DNA of 64,000 bases from Ornithodoros turicata (GCF_037126465.1 NC_088204.1:65037807-65101806), one strand, 5' to 3'. Positions 45,602 to 55,892 are shown, counted from the first letter of the stretch. Notes: generated by a model from the letters alone, not told the origin. Translations and numbers: made by a program.

Positions 45602-46347
45602 CAGGGTGTCTCAGTTAAACCCCCGGGCTAAATAATTCGCGAACCGGTGCACCAATCGAAGAACTTTCTTTTTTACAAGTATCCGTCCGATACCGCCTAC
45701 AATCTGCGCACCGCCGTGTGAATGAGTTGAGCCTCTCATTATTTAAATAAAAATTCAAATGAGTTTCGCGAAAAAACATAACTTCTAAAACAGGGCGCCG
45801 TCGGCATTAAAATGGGTACTACCCCTTTTGGGACCTGCTGTGGACACCTTTTAGAGAAAAATCTGCCACCGAAGCGGGTCATTTGTTACAGTAATTAATT
45901 GGTTTCGGTTTACATATTTTTGTCGCGGCTGGTAGCGGCGAAGTGCAAAAGGACGTAATTCATTGGTGGACATGACAGTGGAAGAGCGTCCTTTTCCGCT
46001 TCACCGCGACGAGCCGCGACAAAAATATGTAAACTGGAACCAATTAAATACTGCAACAAATGACCCGCTTCAGCGGCAGATTTTTTTTTCTAAAAGGTGT
46101 CCACTGAAGGTCCCAAAAGGGGTAGTACCCATTTTAATGCCGACGGCGCCCGGCTTTAGAAGTTAGGTTTTTTTTTCCTCACGAAACTCATTTGAATTTT
46201 TATTTAAATAATGAGCGGATCCAACTCATCCACACGGTGCGCAGGTTGTCGGCGGTATCGGACAGATACTTGTAAAAAAAGAAAGTCCTTCGATTTGTGC
46301 ACCGGTTCGGGAATTGTTTAGCCCCGGGATTTAACTAAGACACCCGG
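45602..46347. mobile_element. CAGGGTGT-type foldback element, 746 bp, TA flanks
   Basis: TA-CAGGGTGTCTCAGTTAAAC on the left, the inverse (GTTAAAT-like, AGACACCCGG-TA) on the right. The arms are nearly full length: 45602-45955 pairs with 45985-46347 through aaatgggtactacccctttt and tttacatatttttgtcgcgg segments. The centre is only a few tens of bases. Same termini as 26669-27545 but a different interior. Confidence 0.9.
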
Positions 46348-46430
46348 TATAGTGTAAAAGACTGCCAAGGTTACTGCTCACTAGGTTTGCCAGTTTCCCT
46401 GCATGTATACCATTTAACGCTTTCGACGTT

Positions 46431-46577
46431 CTTCCGTGGCTATACTGCCACCGTGTTTTATGCCTCGTATATCGAATTTCTTAAGTGGCTATACTGCCAC
46501 CGTGTTTTATGCCTCGTATATCGAATTTCTTCCGTGGCTGTACTGCCACCGTGTTTATGCCTCTTATATCGAATTTT
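46431..46577 (+). repeat. 49-bp minisatellite, 3 units
   Basis: ttccgtggctatactgccac...gtatatcgaatttc repeats with an exact 49-bp step (46431, 46480, 46529). Units differ by a few substitutions; the third has lost one T. Confidence 0.9.
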
Positions 46578-47210
46578 TCCCCCCAGTCCCATTTACTTCG
46601 TAATAGCGAGGGTTTACCTTAGTTCTATTTCACTAATATTACGCAGTGTAAATAGAGCACTATTGCGTGGACCGTTATGTTATGATCACGTGTAACTCCT
46701 ATATAAATAACAACGTTCATGGAGATGGGAATGCGTTTTTCTTGTTTCCGAACACGCGGCAGTCCTGGAGGTGGTCAACCATGGACAACGTCCCTTCTTC
46801 CAGGTGGTCGTCACTTGCGAGGTCGTCGCTACCTGCAAATTGTCAAGATATTTATCAGGTGAATTTTGCATGATTTCGTGAAAAGAGGGCATCGACATGC
46901 AGCCATATCTCATTAGGCGAGCTCTACCAGACCTAAAGGAGGTAAGAACTCCTATCTGCATGTATTTAGTTACGGGTGTGTGATATTGTTCTTCTACGCT
47001 TCGTAATTCTATTTACAATTTATTGTTCAATACTTCTCCTTCATAACATGTGCAGCGTTAATACAAAAACGCACTTTTTTCGGATACGGGCGAGTAGACG
47101 TACCGCTATCTAGATACCACTATCCATCGTTACGTCATCTGAAGAATTGTTGCACCCAATCAGACGTCAACGCGGAGGTACACATAACGTTCTGCTCTAC
47201 TCTCTTGAGA
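46578..47210. other. No gene seen
   Basis: Nothing recognised. A GGT/GATG microsatellite starts at 47212. Confidence 0.4.
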
Positions 47211-47214
47211 ATGA

Positions 47215-47336
47215 TGGTGGTGGTGATGGTGGTGGTGATGGTGAAAGGGCTTGCCGTTGTCGGCCTCACATCTGTGGGCAACGTCACGACTGACGCCCTG
47301 GGGAATGTGCGACCTGGGCCGACTTCTAAGGGAACT
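47215..47336 (-). repeat. SINE 3' region, long-tail form
   Basis: Same as 8555-8665: minus-strand core agttcccttagaagtcggc, aggtcgcacattcccc, gtcgtgacgttgccc, ending in a (CACCAT)n-like simple tail. Confidence 0.75.
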
Positions 47337-47339
47337 TGA

Positions 47340-48750
47340 AAATGAAAGGGGAACAGCTTGTCAAATTAAACTATATTGATGCTTCTAACCGTTCCATTTA
47401 TTTTGCGTAATGTAATTACGATGCCATATAGCGAGACCAGAGAATGCATTTTGCATATCAGTACCATAGTCCTTAGGACTGAAGGATCCCCTTCAATTTT
47501 TTTACGATGTCCTACGTCGCTAACTTGTCCAGTTACGAGGTTGGCCGGAACATCGTTTGGAGCCCTATTAAAGGACGAATGAACCAAATGCATAATTAAA
47601 TCTCAGTATGATCCCCAGGTGGCGAATCTTCGATGCACGGCTGCGACACTTTGATACTTGTCCAAAATCATCACGCGTTTTGTGCATGCGCAGTTGGTAC
47701 TTGCGGAGCCGCTTGATCTCCCTCCGACGAACTGTTTGCCTTACAGGATTAAGGTAGACGTCATAAGCGAATCGCGATGCCACTCTGTCCTCTCCGTCTT
47801 GTAGCGGCAGGGCATGCACTTGGGGGCAATTAAGAAATTAAGGAATTAAGGAATTTCACCTAACCTAACCTTTTCCTTCTTTGATATTTATCATCGTTAA
47901 ACGTACCTCCTTCCCCCCGATCACCAGTTCCACAATCCCGAAACAAATATCTTCTAAATAAAGTAGTGTTACGAAGAACACATGGCCTTGATAAAGTTCG
48001 GGATCTTTTTTTTGCTCCATATGACACAAACGAAATAAAATATCTACATCGTTTGCTATCTGCTATCGCTATCCTGCGTTGACCGCAGAAGTGCCGATGG
48101 CCATTGCTGTTATGGTCAAACATCATCATGCAAGTCATGATACAGTAGATTACATTTTTTATGCATTCGATGTGGGTTTTATGTCTCATCACGTACCTCA
48201 TCACACTTCACCTCCTTCTCCTATCCAGGAGAGAGTCCTACGAAACTTTCGTCACTATTACATCATGCGCGTATGTATATACGTCATCCGCACGTGTCTG
48301 ATCCCCTTCAAACGAAATCTGCTATCTTCTTGCGTGGCTTATTCCAGTTCAGAAGTGTGGAAACGAATGAGAAACGCACTTAAACCATACGTTGGAAGAA
48401 GTTGTGCTATGGAGCAGTTCTCTTAGATAAATCTTGGAAAGTAAAAAGAAAAAAAAAAACGTGACAGTTCCAATGGCCTGCGTTGTATGCAAAGCCTAGA
48501 TTAGTTCGTCTGGTACGGTTTAGTGAGAAAAAAAAATTAATAAAAGCAAATACTCGACTGGATGTGACAAAAATGACAAAGCAAACCTCGACATCCAGTT
48601 GTGCTTTGTATTTTTTTTGCTTATTTGCATTTATTATTTTTATTAATTGTATCATTATTTTTTTAAGCGAGAGGGTCTGTTCTTGAAATGGTGCGATTTT
48701 TTCACTTTCCGAACGACTTCAGGTATGCGAAAACGATCACTGTAAAAAAG
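47340..48750. other. No gene seen
   Basis: Open frames on both strands (for example 47860-48204 minus, 48079-48426 plus) have no recognised domain. cctaacctaacc at 47861-47872. Confidence 0.4.
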
Positions 48751-48753
48751 TAT

Positions 48754-48945
48754 GAGGTTGAAACTTCCGTCAATGATTCTGAAGAGCCGGGAAATCATGT
48801 GCGATTGTTTTACGTTGTTTCGCAGCGAAATTTATATGTTATTATTATTATTATTTATGCTTATATATATTGCTGCGAAACAACGTCAAAAAGTCACACA
48901 TGACTTCTCGGCTCTTCATAAATCGTTGACGGAAGTTTCAACCTC
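48754..48945. mobile_element. Foldback MITE, 192 bp
   Basis: Arms GAGGTTGAAACTTCCGTCAA and TTGACGGAAGTTTCAACCTC pair, continuing through gaagagccgggaaatcatgtg and acgttgtttcgcag, around an AT-rich loop (attattattattattt). No clear target duplication. Confidence 0.75.
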
Positions 48946-49595
48946 TTCCACTCCGACACTTGGTTTTACATTGGGTAACGGACGGACGTATAGTACCAAA
49001 GAAAAGTCCCACACTTCCCCGTTTTGAAAACCTTACCAGGAGAGCTAATCTCCCCCACATAAAGGAAGGCCGAGTAGGAAGTGGTGATTCCCGAGAGATA
49101 ACGAGGAAGGTGACTTTGGTGTACGTGGCGTATGGCCCAACGTACCCTTCGACCTCCGCCCAGTTCCTCACTCGTACTACGGAGAATGTTGCGCCGCGTG
49201 CTCTACATGGTGACGGCGCTCTGCCAATGGAGGGCCCCGTTTTCACTTTCCCCCCGCTCGCGCCGTGCTCGCCCACTTGTGCTTGTTTCTCGCTTTTCCT
49301 TCTTTTACTGCAGCGACGTACGGACTTTCTTTATTTTTTTTAGTTTTGTGATTATTCTACACCTGGCAAGGTGGACGTGGGCGAGCCCTCTGCCTTCGCG
49401 ACTTTTCCCAGTGTCAATGCCGTTGCAAACCCACACAGAGGGGTCTTTGAGAAGACGGAACATCACCAGAGAACCTTTCCGAGCTTACCGTAATGAAAAA
49501 CGGTAAAGCAAAAAGTAAATAAAGATGTCAAACTGGAAATAGGTCCCCGGGGGGCCCTCAAAAAAGCGGGTTCTGCATGCGTGTCGACGCCCTGA
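48946..49595. other. Possible upstream region of the small ORF at 49614
   Basis: Frames stay open on both strands from 48960 to 49350, but no domain was recognised. It is moderately GC-rich near 49100-49270. Confidence 0.3.
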
Positions 49596-49607
49596 TTGGG
49601 CGCAAAT

Positions 49608-49620
49608 GGAACAAAGATGG
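49608..49620 (+). promoter_or_regulatory. AAGATGGCG (YY1-like) motif over a start codon
   Basis: acaaagATGGCGac combines a good start context (A at -3, G at +4) with the AAGATGGCG motif that marks the transcript starts of many animal genes. An inverted CCAAT (gattgg) lies about 20 bp upstream. Confidence 0.35.
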
Positions 49621-49826
49621 CGACTGCTATGGCAGCTGTTGTCATCTGCCTTGTTCTTGCGCTCGCAATTCCAGGGTTGGGAGCTGCAAGAAGATTAACG
49701 CCCTCTAAACACAGGCTTGAAACTACGAGAATTCGTCAAACGCCATTTTGCATTTTATGTTCCGGACTATGTGGATTAGTTGTAATTCCAGGCATGGTGG
49801 TGAGAGCTGCATCAGCCTTCCAGTAA
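49614..49826 (+). CDS. Candidate small secreted protein
   Basis: The ATG at 49614 was chosen over an upstream in-frame one because of its context. It opens with a convincing signal peptide (MATAMAAVVICLVLALAIPG, cleavage plausible after GLGA). A basic stretch (RRLTPSKHR) and a short cysteine cluster (FCILCSGLCG) follow, and it stops at 49824-49826: 70 aa, mature form about 47 aa. A GTGAGA near 49800 could be a splice donor, so this may be only a first exon. A second plus-strand frame (to 49981) has coding-like sequence (CKTRLELLLQSQEVSRLNDR) that could belong to a spliced form. No family was recognised. It is convergent with noggin. Confidence 0.35.
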   Translation, partial: KMATAMAAVVICLVLALAIPGLGAARRLTPSKHRLETTRIRQTPFCILCSGLCGLVVIPGMVVRAASAFQ

Positions 49827-49989
49827 AAGTATACAGAGCCCTAGCCAGCTCTAGTAACGTAAAAAGACGTGATATAAAAACGCCACCCAGACTACGAAGC
49901 AGGTATTCTACTTGCAAGACTCGACTAGAGCTCTTGTTACAGAGCCAGGAGGTGTCTCGTCTTAACGATCGTCAAGCATAAGCTTGCAT

Positions 49990-50750
49990 TCCTCGCAAGA
50001 TTCCCCGCAAGCTTCTAAAAAAATGTTATTTCGTGCTTACCACTTGACCTGCCCAGTGTCGATGCAGTCTTCACCACAGTACAGTCGTAGACTTTCGCAC
50101 TGGCGACGTAGATACACATTGGCAACGACCACGAACACGACATCACGTATAATCGTACGTGCTTTTTTGTTCAGAGTAGTGTCACTTTCCTGAGGATATA
50201 GGAACACTGGTCGCATATATGAGATCAATATGCCTTTAGAACATGGCACTCATCTGTAAGGGACGACAGAGGTACAGTAGCAATCAAGGCATCCTAAGCC
50301 TAGAAGAACTGGATGCAACACGAAGTACCTCGTCATGGACATTCTCTGAGCATGTACTCAAGTTGTAGGGTGCCTCAAGGCTGGACGGCCACATGGGCGT
50401 CTCAAGGTACGACGAAATCCCGTGCATGTCAGAACGAGGCCAATGAATTATTGCACAAAACATGTCCCAAGCTATAGGCCTTGCACAGGAGGAGAGCCAT
50501 TGCTGTGTACTTCACGAGAATGCCTACAGTTCCTCAGACTGCATAGCTATTGCGCTTTAGCGATTTCTTGTATTCTATGCGACCTGCTGTGGCATACAAC
50601 CTCTGTCAGGGTCCAAGCTATCAATCCGGCCTGACTGAAATGGACCTGTACAGCACTCACATTAGGGTGCCATACGACAGGTCAGATGTCACACCAGACG
50701 TCCGGCGTTCAGCATTATCAAGATGTCTCTTTCACGCTCTGGATGTCACA
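49990..50750. other. Noggin 3' flank; no gene seen
   Basis: This should contain the noggin 3' UTR (minus strand). I found no AATAAA on the minus strand in the first 450 bp, so a variant signal or a longer UTR is implied. Confidence 0.4.
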
Positions 50751-50751
50751 T

Positions 50752-51173
50752 TTAGCACGCACACACACACTCCACAAGTATCGTTAAGGTTGCAGGAATC
50801 CACCGGCAGTCGGTACGTGTCAGCCAGTCCCGACAGTGCCATCGAAGTATGGTCTTTTCCGCTGAGGACTTCTCCTTGCACGTCATGCCCGCGGGAAACG
50901 AACAGGACCTGCCGTTGTAGCATCGCCCATCGCGTATCCATCGAGGCCAAAATCTTATGCCAAGGTCCTTCCAGCGGTACACCAGGGGACAGTATGTGTA
51001 TGTCCACAGCAGTTGCCGCATCTTGCGTCGCAATCGACGTCCGGCGTCGAGGCGGACGTTATGTCCACCGGGAAAGTGGAGGTTACGAAGACGTAGCTTC
51101 TGGATATCGCGCGGCATCTTGCTCTTGGGAACAAGGCGGCCGCGCTTGAGGCGGAATCCTGGTTGGAGTGTAC
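50752..51173 (-). CDS. nog: noggin, coding exon 2 (cysteine-rich domain)
   Basis: This exon encodes residues 94-233 of noggin, the secreted antagonist that binds BMP ligands and blocks their receptor contacts. It starts in phase 1 after the acceptor CTTCTCCCACAG. A basic stretch (DAGRRLRRKM) corresponds to the heparan-sulfate-binding region of the family. It is followed by TYCPLVYRWKDLGIRFWPRW, GRCYNGRSCSFPAGMTC, LRWHC, CRWIP and the terminal ECVCAC before TAA (50752-50754). All nine cysteines of the noggin C-terminal domain are present and in order. An (AC)n-looking tract at 50757-50770 is simply the codons of the last cysteines. No stop or frame change occurs, so the gene looks functional. 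A long plus-strand frame here is only an antisense shadow. Confidence 0.96.
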
Positions 51174-53384
51174 CTGTGGGAGAAGCAAGTCGGAACTAGT
51201 TACAAAAAAACAACTATTTGCAGCAACGGAATGGCATCGGCATATTTGACGAAGAAAAAAAAAAAAAGAATGTCGTGAAGTTAACCCTCGTGTGCAGCTA
51301 ATAGTGCATGGAGTGTACGGACCTTTTTAATAATGTTAGCATAGCTTTAAAGAACCGTTGTATTTGTGAGACGTTTATACAATGCGTCGGTTTGTAATGA
51401 AAGAACCCACTATTTGTGTTGTTAAAATTTATGTAGTGACTGTACAGAACAGAATCGAATAAGTTTTGATGATGAACACAAGCAGTATATCGTATACATT
51501 TTTTTCACGTGTCCGTCATTAAAGTTCTAATAAGCGTAGCTCGCAGATTCTGCACGAAATCTCGTCATTAAACTTAAACGCTCTTAACCATGCATGTAAG
51601 TTTTATTCTGACTATACCTGTTTTTTTTTGTTTTTTTTTTCATTTCGGTAACTCTCAACTTAACTCGGTGCTTTCCTGTTCTAGTAGCTTGTGGAAGAAC
51701 TACTTGTTGAAGTATCTTCGCCAATGTAACTTGAGCAAAGTCACAAGTTACTTTCTTTTTATTTTTATTTTTGTATTTTATAAAAGGCGATGGCAGTCAG
51801 CCCGCCGCTTGCACGCGCACGGCACCTGATTGTCTGCTTCCCTTTCTAGTCGCTGCGCGATGTACGCTACAGAGTTTCCGGCGTGTGTTTGAGAGTCAGG
51901 TGTCAGACAGGGCCACATTTGGCAAGGTTCTGTGAAATGTGCACGAAAGAGAGAGACTAGATCACAAAACTTGAAATTCCGATGCTTGCTTTGTACCCCA
52001 TTGACAAAGTAAGGTTATCCCACGCGAACCAATAAGGAAGCACATAAAACTACGGCTTCTTCCGTCAAACAGATCATCGATATATTTTTGGCCTAGTTTG
52101 ATAATGCTTTGCTGTCTCATACGACTTCGAGGGGTTTTTTGTGCGTGTATTTGCTTTCTGTCATAAGCTTATTCTCATTGTGAGAGCAATAATGTTGTGT
52201 ATTAACGTGCTTAAGCAAAGTATTCGGGAACCTTCACCGTTCAAACTCCGTCTCGGGTGCCGAGACTGAATAGTCCCTGATACCCAAAGCATTCTGAGCC
52301 TGTTGCTGTCCCCCGCTCCCAACTGTGATGGCACCAAGGTCTGAACGGATTACGCATGCATAGGTCAAGACCTAATTACGGCATGGTATACCAAGTAACT
52401 TGGACATAACTCCATCCCTTTCCTAAGTAACTGAAGAGTAGCCAGTAACTTGGAGTAGCCAATCCTGACGGGGTCGGGACTAACCTCTCCATATTTTTCT
52501 TTCATATCCAATCCAATCCAATAATTTTCAGAACTTGTAACTTGACTAATAACTTAGTTACAATTTCAGCTAAATAGCGTGACTCGTAACTAGTTCCTTT
52601 TAACTTCCGCATCTCTGGTTTTAACACTGCGCACAAAAGAATATGCAAAAAGTCGCGTAAGCAAGAAAGAGCTCCGCTCACACTACGAATGCGCAGCAAG
52701 CAACCACAATTTTGCGCCTTGCGTATACACTATTTTTCGGATTTGCGGGTTTGCTGCTTTGCTGTTAACTCTTTGCAATGAACCGGCCTGCTCGATATCT
52801 TATAGTCTTCGCACCTTCCACTGCAACCCTGAACACTTTCTCGATTTTCTTCCTTTCTGCATTTTTTTAATTATCATTATGATCCTCAACGATCTATAGA
52901 TCGAACGGCTGTGAGATAACGTTCTGTTCCCATAGAGAAGGAAATTTCTCGGCATGGTTAAATGTCTCGTAAATCATCGTCATGATTTCGTTGCTGTTGT
53001 TTCTGTTTCGCGTGTTCATTGCTTCCCATGGTATCTATAAGTCACCAGAACATCCTGATTGAATCTCTCTGTATTGCTATTACTTTCCCCACCGCGATAT
53101 GTCTAGAACACTTCAGGCGCCTAAGCCCCTTGGATTCATGATGTCAGTTAACCTAACCACAAGATTCAGCGGCTAACACTACTTTATCATACCATAAAAG
53201 GGAAATGGGACATGTATTTGACATGTGCGATCTGCATAGAATGGAATAGAATAGAAATAGAAAGAAAAAAATAGAAACGTAGGTCGCACTAGTGCGACCA
53301 GCTGTTCCAGGACGCTTGACGTGTGACAGCACTGAATGACGCGATCTGCAATATTCTCATGGTGACGTATTTGAAGTAGAATAC
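51174..53384 (-). other. nog: noggin intron (2.2 kb)
   Basis: Donor AACG|GTATTC at 53384-53383 and acceptor CCCACAG| ending at 51174. The intron holds T-rich tracts (51618-51640), an open but unrecognised stretch (51590-51829) and a GGAGTAGCC-family tail (52443-52525). No other gene was seen. Confidence 0.85.
52443..52525 (+). repeat. LINE-like 3' tail, GGAGTAGCC family, copy 5
   Basis: ggagtagccaatcctgacgg, gggactaacctctcc, T-rich, (CCAAT)n tail. It lies in the noggin intron, antisense to the gene. Confidence 0.7.
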
Positions 53385-53664
53385 CGTTTGGATGTCGTAT
53401 GCTTTCTTTGGGTCTGTGCAATGACATGACATTGGCGTCGAAGCGGTGCCCCAGCAGCTTCTTCAGGTGAACGGGATCGAGGTCTTGAGGCCCGGGGTCG
53501 TACATGCGGTCGGGGGATTCGATGAGGTCGATGACCGGGAGGTCATGGGAGGGCGCTGGTCGCAGGGCCCCTTGGGGATGCCAGGCCCCCCCAGGACAAC
53601 AGAGGACAGCAACCAGCACAAACCACACAACAGGTAACGGGCCACGCTGACGCAGTGGGGGCAT
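53385..53664 (-). CDS. nog: noggin, coding exon 1 (signal peptide and N-terminal clip)
   Basis: This exon encodes residues 1-93 plus one base of the next codon. A signal peptide has the core PVVWFVLVAVLCC. After it comes LRPAPSHDLPVIDLIESPD, the strongly conserved noggin N-terminal segment that wraps the BMP ligand in the known structure, then DLDPVHLKKLLGHRFDANVM. Reading past 53385 gives sequence that loses noggin character, placing the donor at CCAAACG|GTATTC. Joined to 51173-50752 the CDS is 702 bp, 234 codons with the stop, one residue longer than human noggin. A splice acceptor (ttcaatttcag) abuts the ATG. The organism's noggin is thus split by an intron, unlike the single-exon vertebrate genes. 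Confidence 0.95.
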
Positions 53665-53665
53665 T

Positions 53666-53690
53666 CTGAAATTGAAGTGGACGTAATGAG
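53666..53690 (-). promoter_or_regulatory. Probable splice acceptor before the noggin start
   Basis: On the minus strand cgtccacttcaatttcag ends one base before the ATG. It implies a 5' non-coding exon further upstream (higher coordinates), so the promoter is not adjacent. Confidence 0.5.
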
Positions 53691-53845
53691 AGCTGGGTAC
53701 CTTAAAATAGGTACATTCAACCAGTTATGGAGCAATTCTCGTTACCACAAGTCATTGTTCACACGGTGTTTCACTTTCTTGCCGCAAAACGGGCAACCAC
53801 GTACCACGTCAATTCCTGCCCTGGTAACCATACAGGGAACGAGTA

Positions 53846-54362
53846 ATACCCTAGTCAGACGGCAAACCTAAGTCCATAGTGGGCCGTCACCACTGCGCTC
53901 CTCCGCTTTCTCCACGCTTCGAACCTTGTCAACGCCTTGTGATTGTGTAACCGTGTGTGTGATTTTTCAGTTTTAGTTTTGTGTTCTTCTTTTTTCTTTT
54001 CTTTTTCTCTCCCTTGGTTTTGGAATAGCAAGCCGACCACCGTCTGGCTGACCTTTCGTCCCTTTTTTTTCTTAACAAACATATATCCCCCAAGTCCGTT
54101 AACGGAACGGCCGTTACCTCGCCCGTAGTCCAATCATGATTTCGAATGGCATTGTTCTCTGTCCTGATTTGTTGAAAATGGGAGGCGTACATCTTTTTTT
54201 GTTATAATTACGCAGTCCATAATTGCCACAAAAAAGACGAACGCCTCCTGTTTTCAACAAATCTGGACAGAGAGTGATATCATTCGAAATGATGGTTGGA
54301 CTACAGGCGAAGTAATGGCCGTTCCGCTAACGGACTTAGGTTTGCCGACTGACTAGGGTATA
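53846..54362. mobile_element. Palindromic element, CCCTAGTCAGACGG ends, split by an insertion
   Basis: The left end ACCCTAGTCAGACGGCAAACC (53847-53868) matches the inverted right end (54340-54361). The arms pair through ccgttaacggaacggcc, ttcgaatg and gggaggcgtac segments around a centre near 54205. The left arm is interrupted at AAGTCC by 216 bp (53876-54091). A partial copy lies at 41406-41585. TA dinucleotides flank the ends. Confidence 0.8.
53876..54091 (+). repeat. LINE 3'-tail copy nested in a palindromic element
   Basis: atagtgggccgtcaccactg, pyrimidine-rich DNA, ggaatagcaagccgaccacc, tggctgacctttcg, T-rich, tatatccccc. AAGTCC is duplicated at both sides (53870-53875, 54092-54097), a short target duplication. 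Same family as 26400-26470. Confidence 0.8.
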
Positions 54363-54364
54363 AT

Positions 54365-55520
54365 TCTACCGCCCATATGAACGAGAACGTAACTTTGAAC
54401 GGCTCGTTTATTTCTAATATATCAAAGAACTTTGTCCGGGTATTATACGAGACTGACGCTACACATTCTCGGAACAACAGAGCTAGAAATCAGCATAACC
54501 CGCTTCGAAGTACTTCCCTTGGAAGCCAAGCACGGCTGGAGATGTTCCGTTCGCCGTTGAGAAACAAATTCCTGGTAAGGAATACATTAACCGTCCAGAA
54601 AAGAACTGATGATGGAAGATTGAAATAAGGCAGTCGTGGAAAAGATTTGAAAGCAGCATGAACCAAACCCGCACCTCTTGATTACCGGTTAAAGTTGTGT
54701 TGTGTTGTGTATTGTGTTGGTCAGAGTGAGTGTTCCAGCCTCAGAACATTTAGTTTCCATCATTTCCAAATCATGATGATGAACATATTCTTTTTATTGT
54801 TGATGGCACTCCGCACTTTGTCGTCTGGTACCAGTACCGTACCGTACTCAAAAAATCGCAAAAATACAAACTTGAAAAAAAGATATAAAAAATCGACTGT
54901 TGGTCTTTCGTTATGCAATGCTCTAAAAAAGAAAAAAATAGAGAAAGAAAGGGTTCACCGTTTGTTCGTCGCAGAGGTTTCTTGGAGGGATCACAGCACG
55001 CACTTTCCGCAAGTCCAACTTCTAGGTCTGAATGTCATAAACTGTTCGGCGATTCAAATTCTAATCAGTATAACGGTCGCTCTGGCTGTCTAACGTGCAA
55101 CAAACCCCACAAGAACACTCAGGTTTGTCACATTTTGACGTACAAGGTCTTCGAGAGAGAGGATCCACATGGACACTCCCACCACCACCCAAGATGCTTT
55201 ATGCTGTCTCAACACTGCGCCGTGGACAGAGTACCCTCTTTCCAGAGTTTTCCGTTGCGTTTTCGATAGGTAGCTCTCGCGCAGCGCTGTTCGAGATACC
55301 CGTTTTCGCAACGCGGTGTCAGATCAAACTTGTTAAGTGGGCAAGGCACCCTTTAGGCCTCGCATACATAAAAAAAAAAAAAAAGGAAGAAAGAAGAAAT
55401 TGCGAGGAACCTTTTAACTTGCGTGAAACATGTCTTTGTTGGTAGGTTTCAGCGACTTCTAGTGTTTCGTGCGGCTAGGTCTTTTAGACCTTTCCTTTCT
55501 TCTTTGTTGGCCCAGAAACT
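54365..55520. other. No gene seen
   Basis: Frames on both strands (54377-54628, 54695-55269) have no recognised domain. GTGTT tract at 54694-54720 and an A run at 55370-55384. Confidence 0.4.
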
Positions 55521-55574
55521 TATCCTGCGGGGATCAGAAGATGACAAAAAAGGAAAACGCATTTCGTGTCTCGT

Positions 55575-55745
55575 TCGTGTAACAGACCCATACGTTTATT
55601 CAGGATGAGACACAGGAGACATAAGACACTGTGTAGTTGCAAGCAGCTTCCTTTACCGCCTTGGTGGCATCGTTACAGGCACACTTCTCGGGTTACCTGT
55701 CTACCGCATGCGCGTACCAAATATGAATCAACCACGTTCACCGGA
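55575..55745 (-). repeat. LTR-like end of the Ty3/gypsy element (3' side)
   Basis: On the minus strand this has ggtagacaggtaacccg, ccaccaaggcggtaaagg, cagtgtcttatg, gtctcatcctgaataaac. The same order occurs at 60960-61115. The AATAAA near the end suits an LTR R/U5 poly(A) signal. Confidence 0.7.
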
Positions 55746-55804
55746 GTCACCAAAAGCAAGTGATTCAAGGGAATCCAAAAGACACCAAGAAGTTACCCGA
55801 CGCG

Positions 55805-55892
55805 GCACACACACACACATACATTGGATGGTGATGGGGTGGGCGATTCACCGCCGCTGAGGCGGTACACTGCCCGGCGCGGCATGACGTAC
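55805..55892 (+). repeat. Short dispersed repeat, GGTGGGTCATTC family, copy 2
   Basis: (AC)n, ggatggtgatggggtgggcg, attcaccgccgct, gcggtacactgcccgg. It lies within the 3' part of the gypsy integrase region. A looser copy is at 56098-56160. Confidence 0.6.

Noticed and set aside
46431..46577. CRISPR-like array
   Set aside because: Three head-to-tail 49-bp units with no unique spacers, in a eukaryotic genome; a minisatellite.
50757..50772. (AC)n microsatellite
   Set aside because: These bases encode the final cysteine cluster of noggin on the minus strand.
50550..51149. A 199-codon plus-strand open frame
   Set aside because: It is antisense to noggin exon 2, which has a clear family match; no domain on the plus strand.
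53179..53384. Extension of noggin exon 1 to a stop at 53179
   Set aside because: The sequence after 53385 loses noggin similarity, and a phase-matched donor and acceptor give the right protein length.
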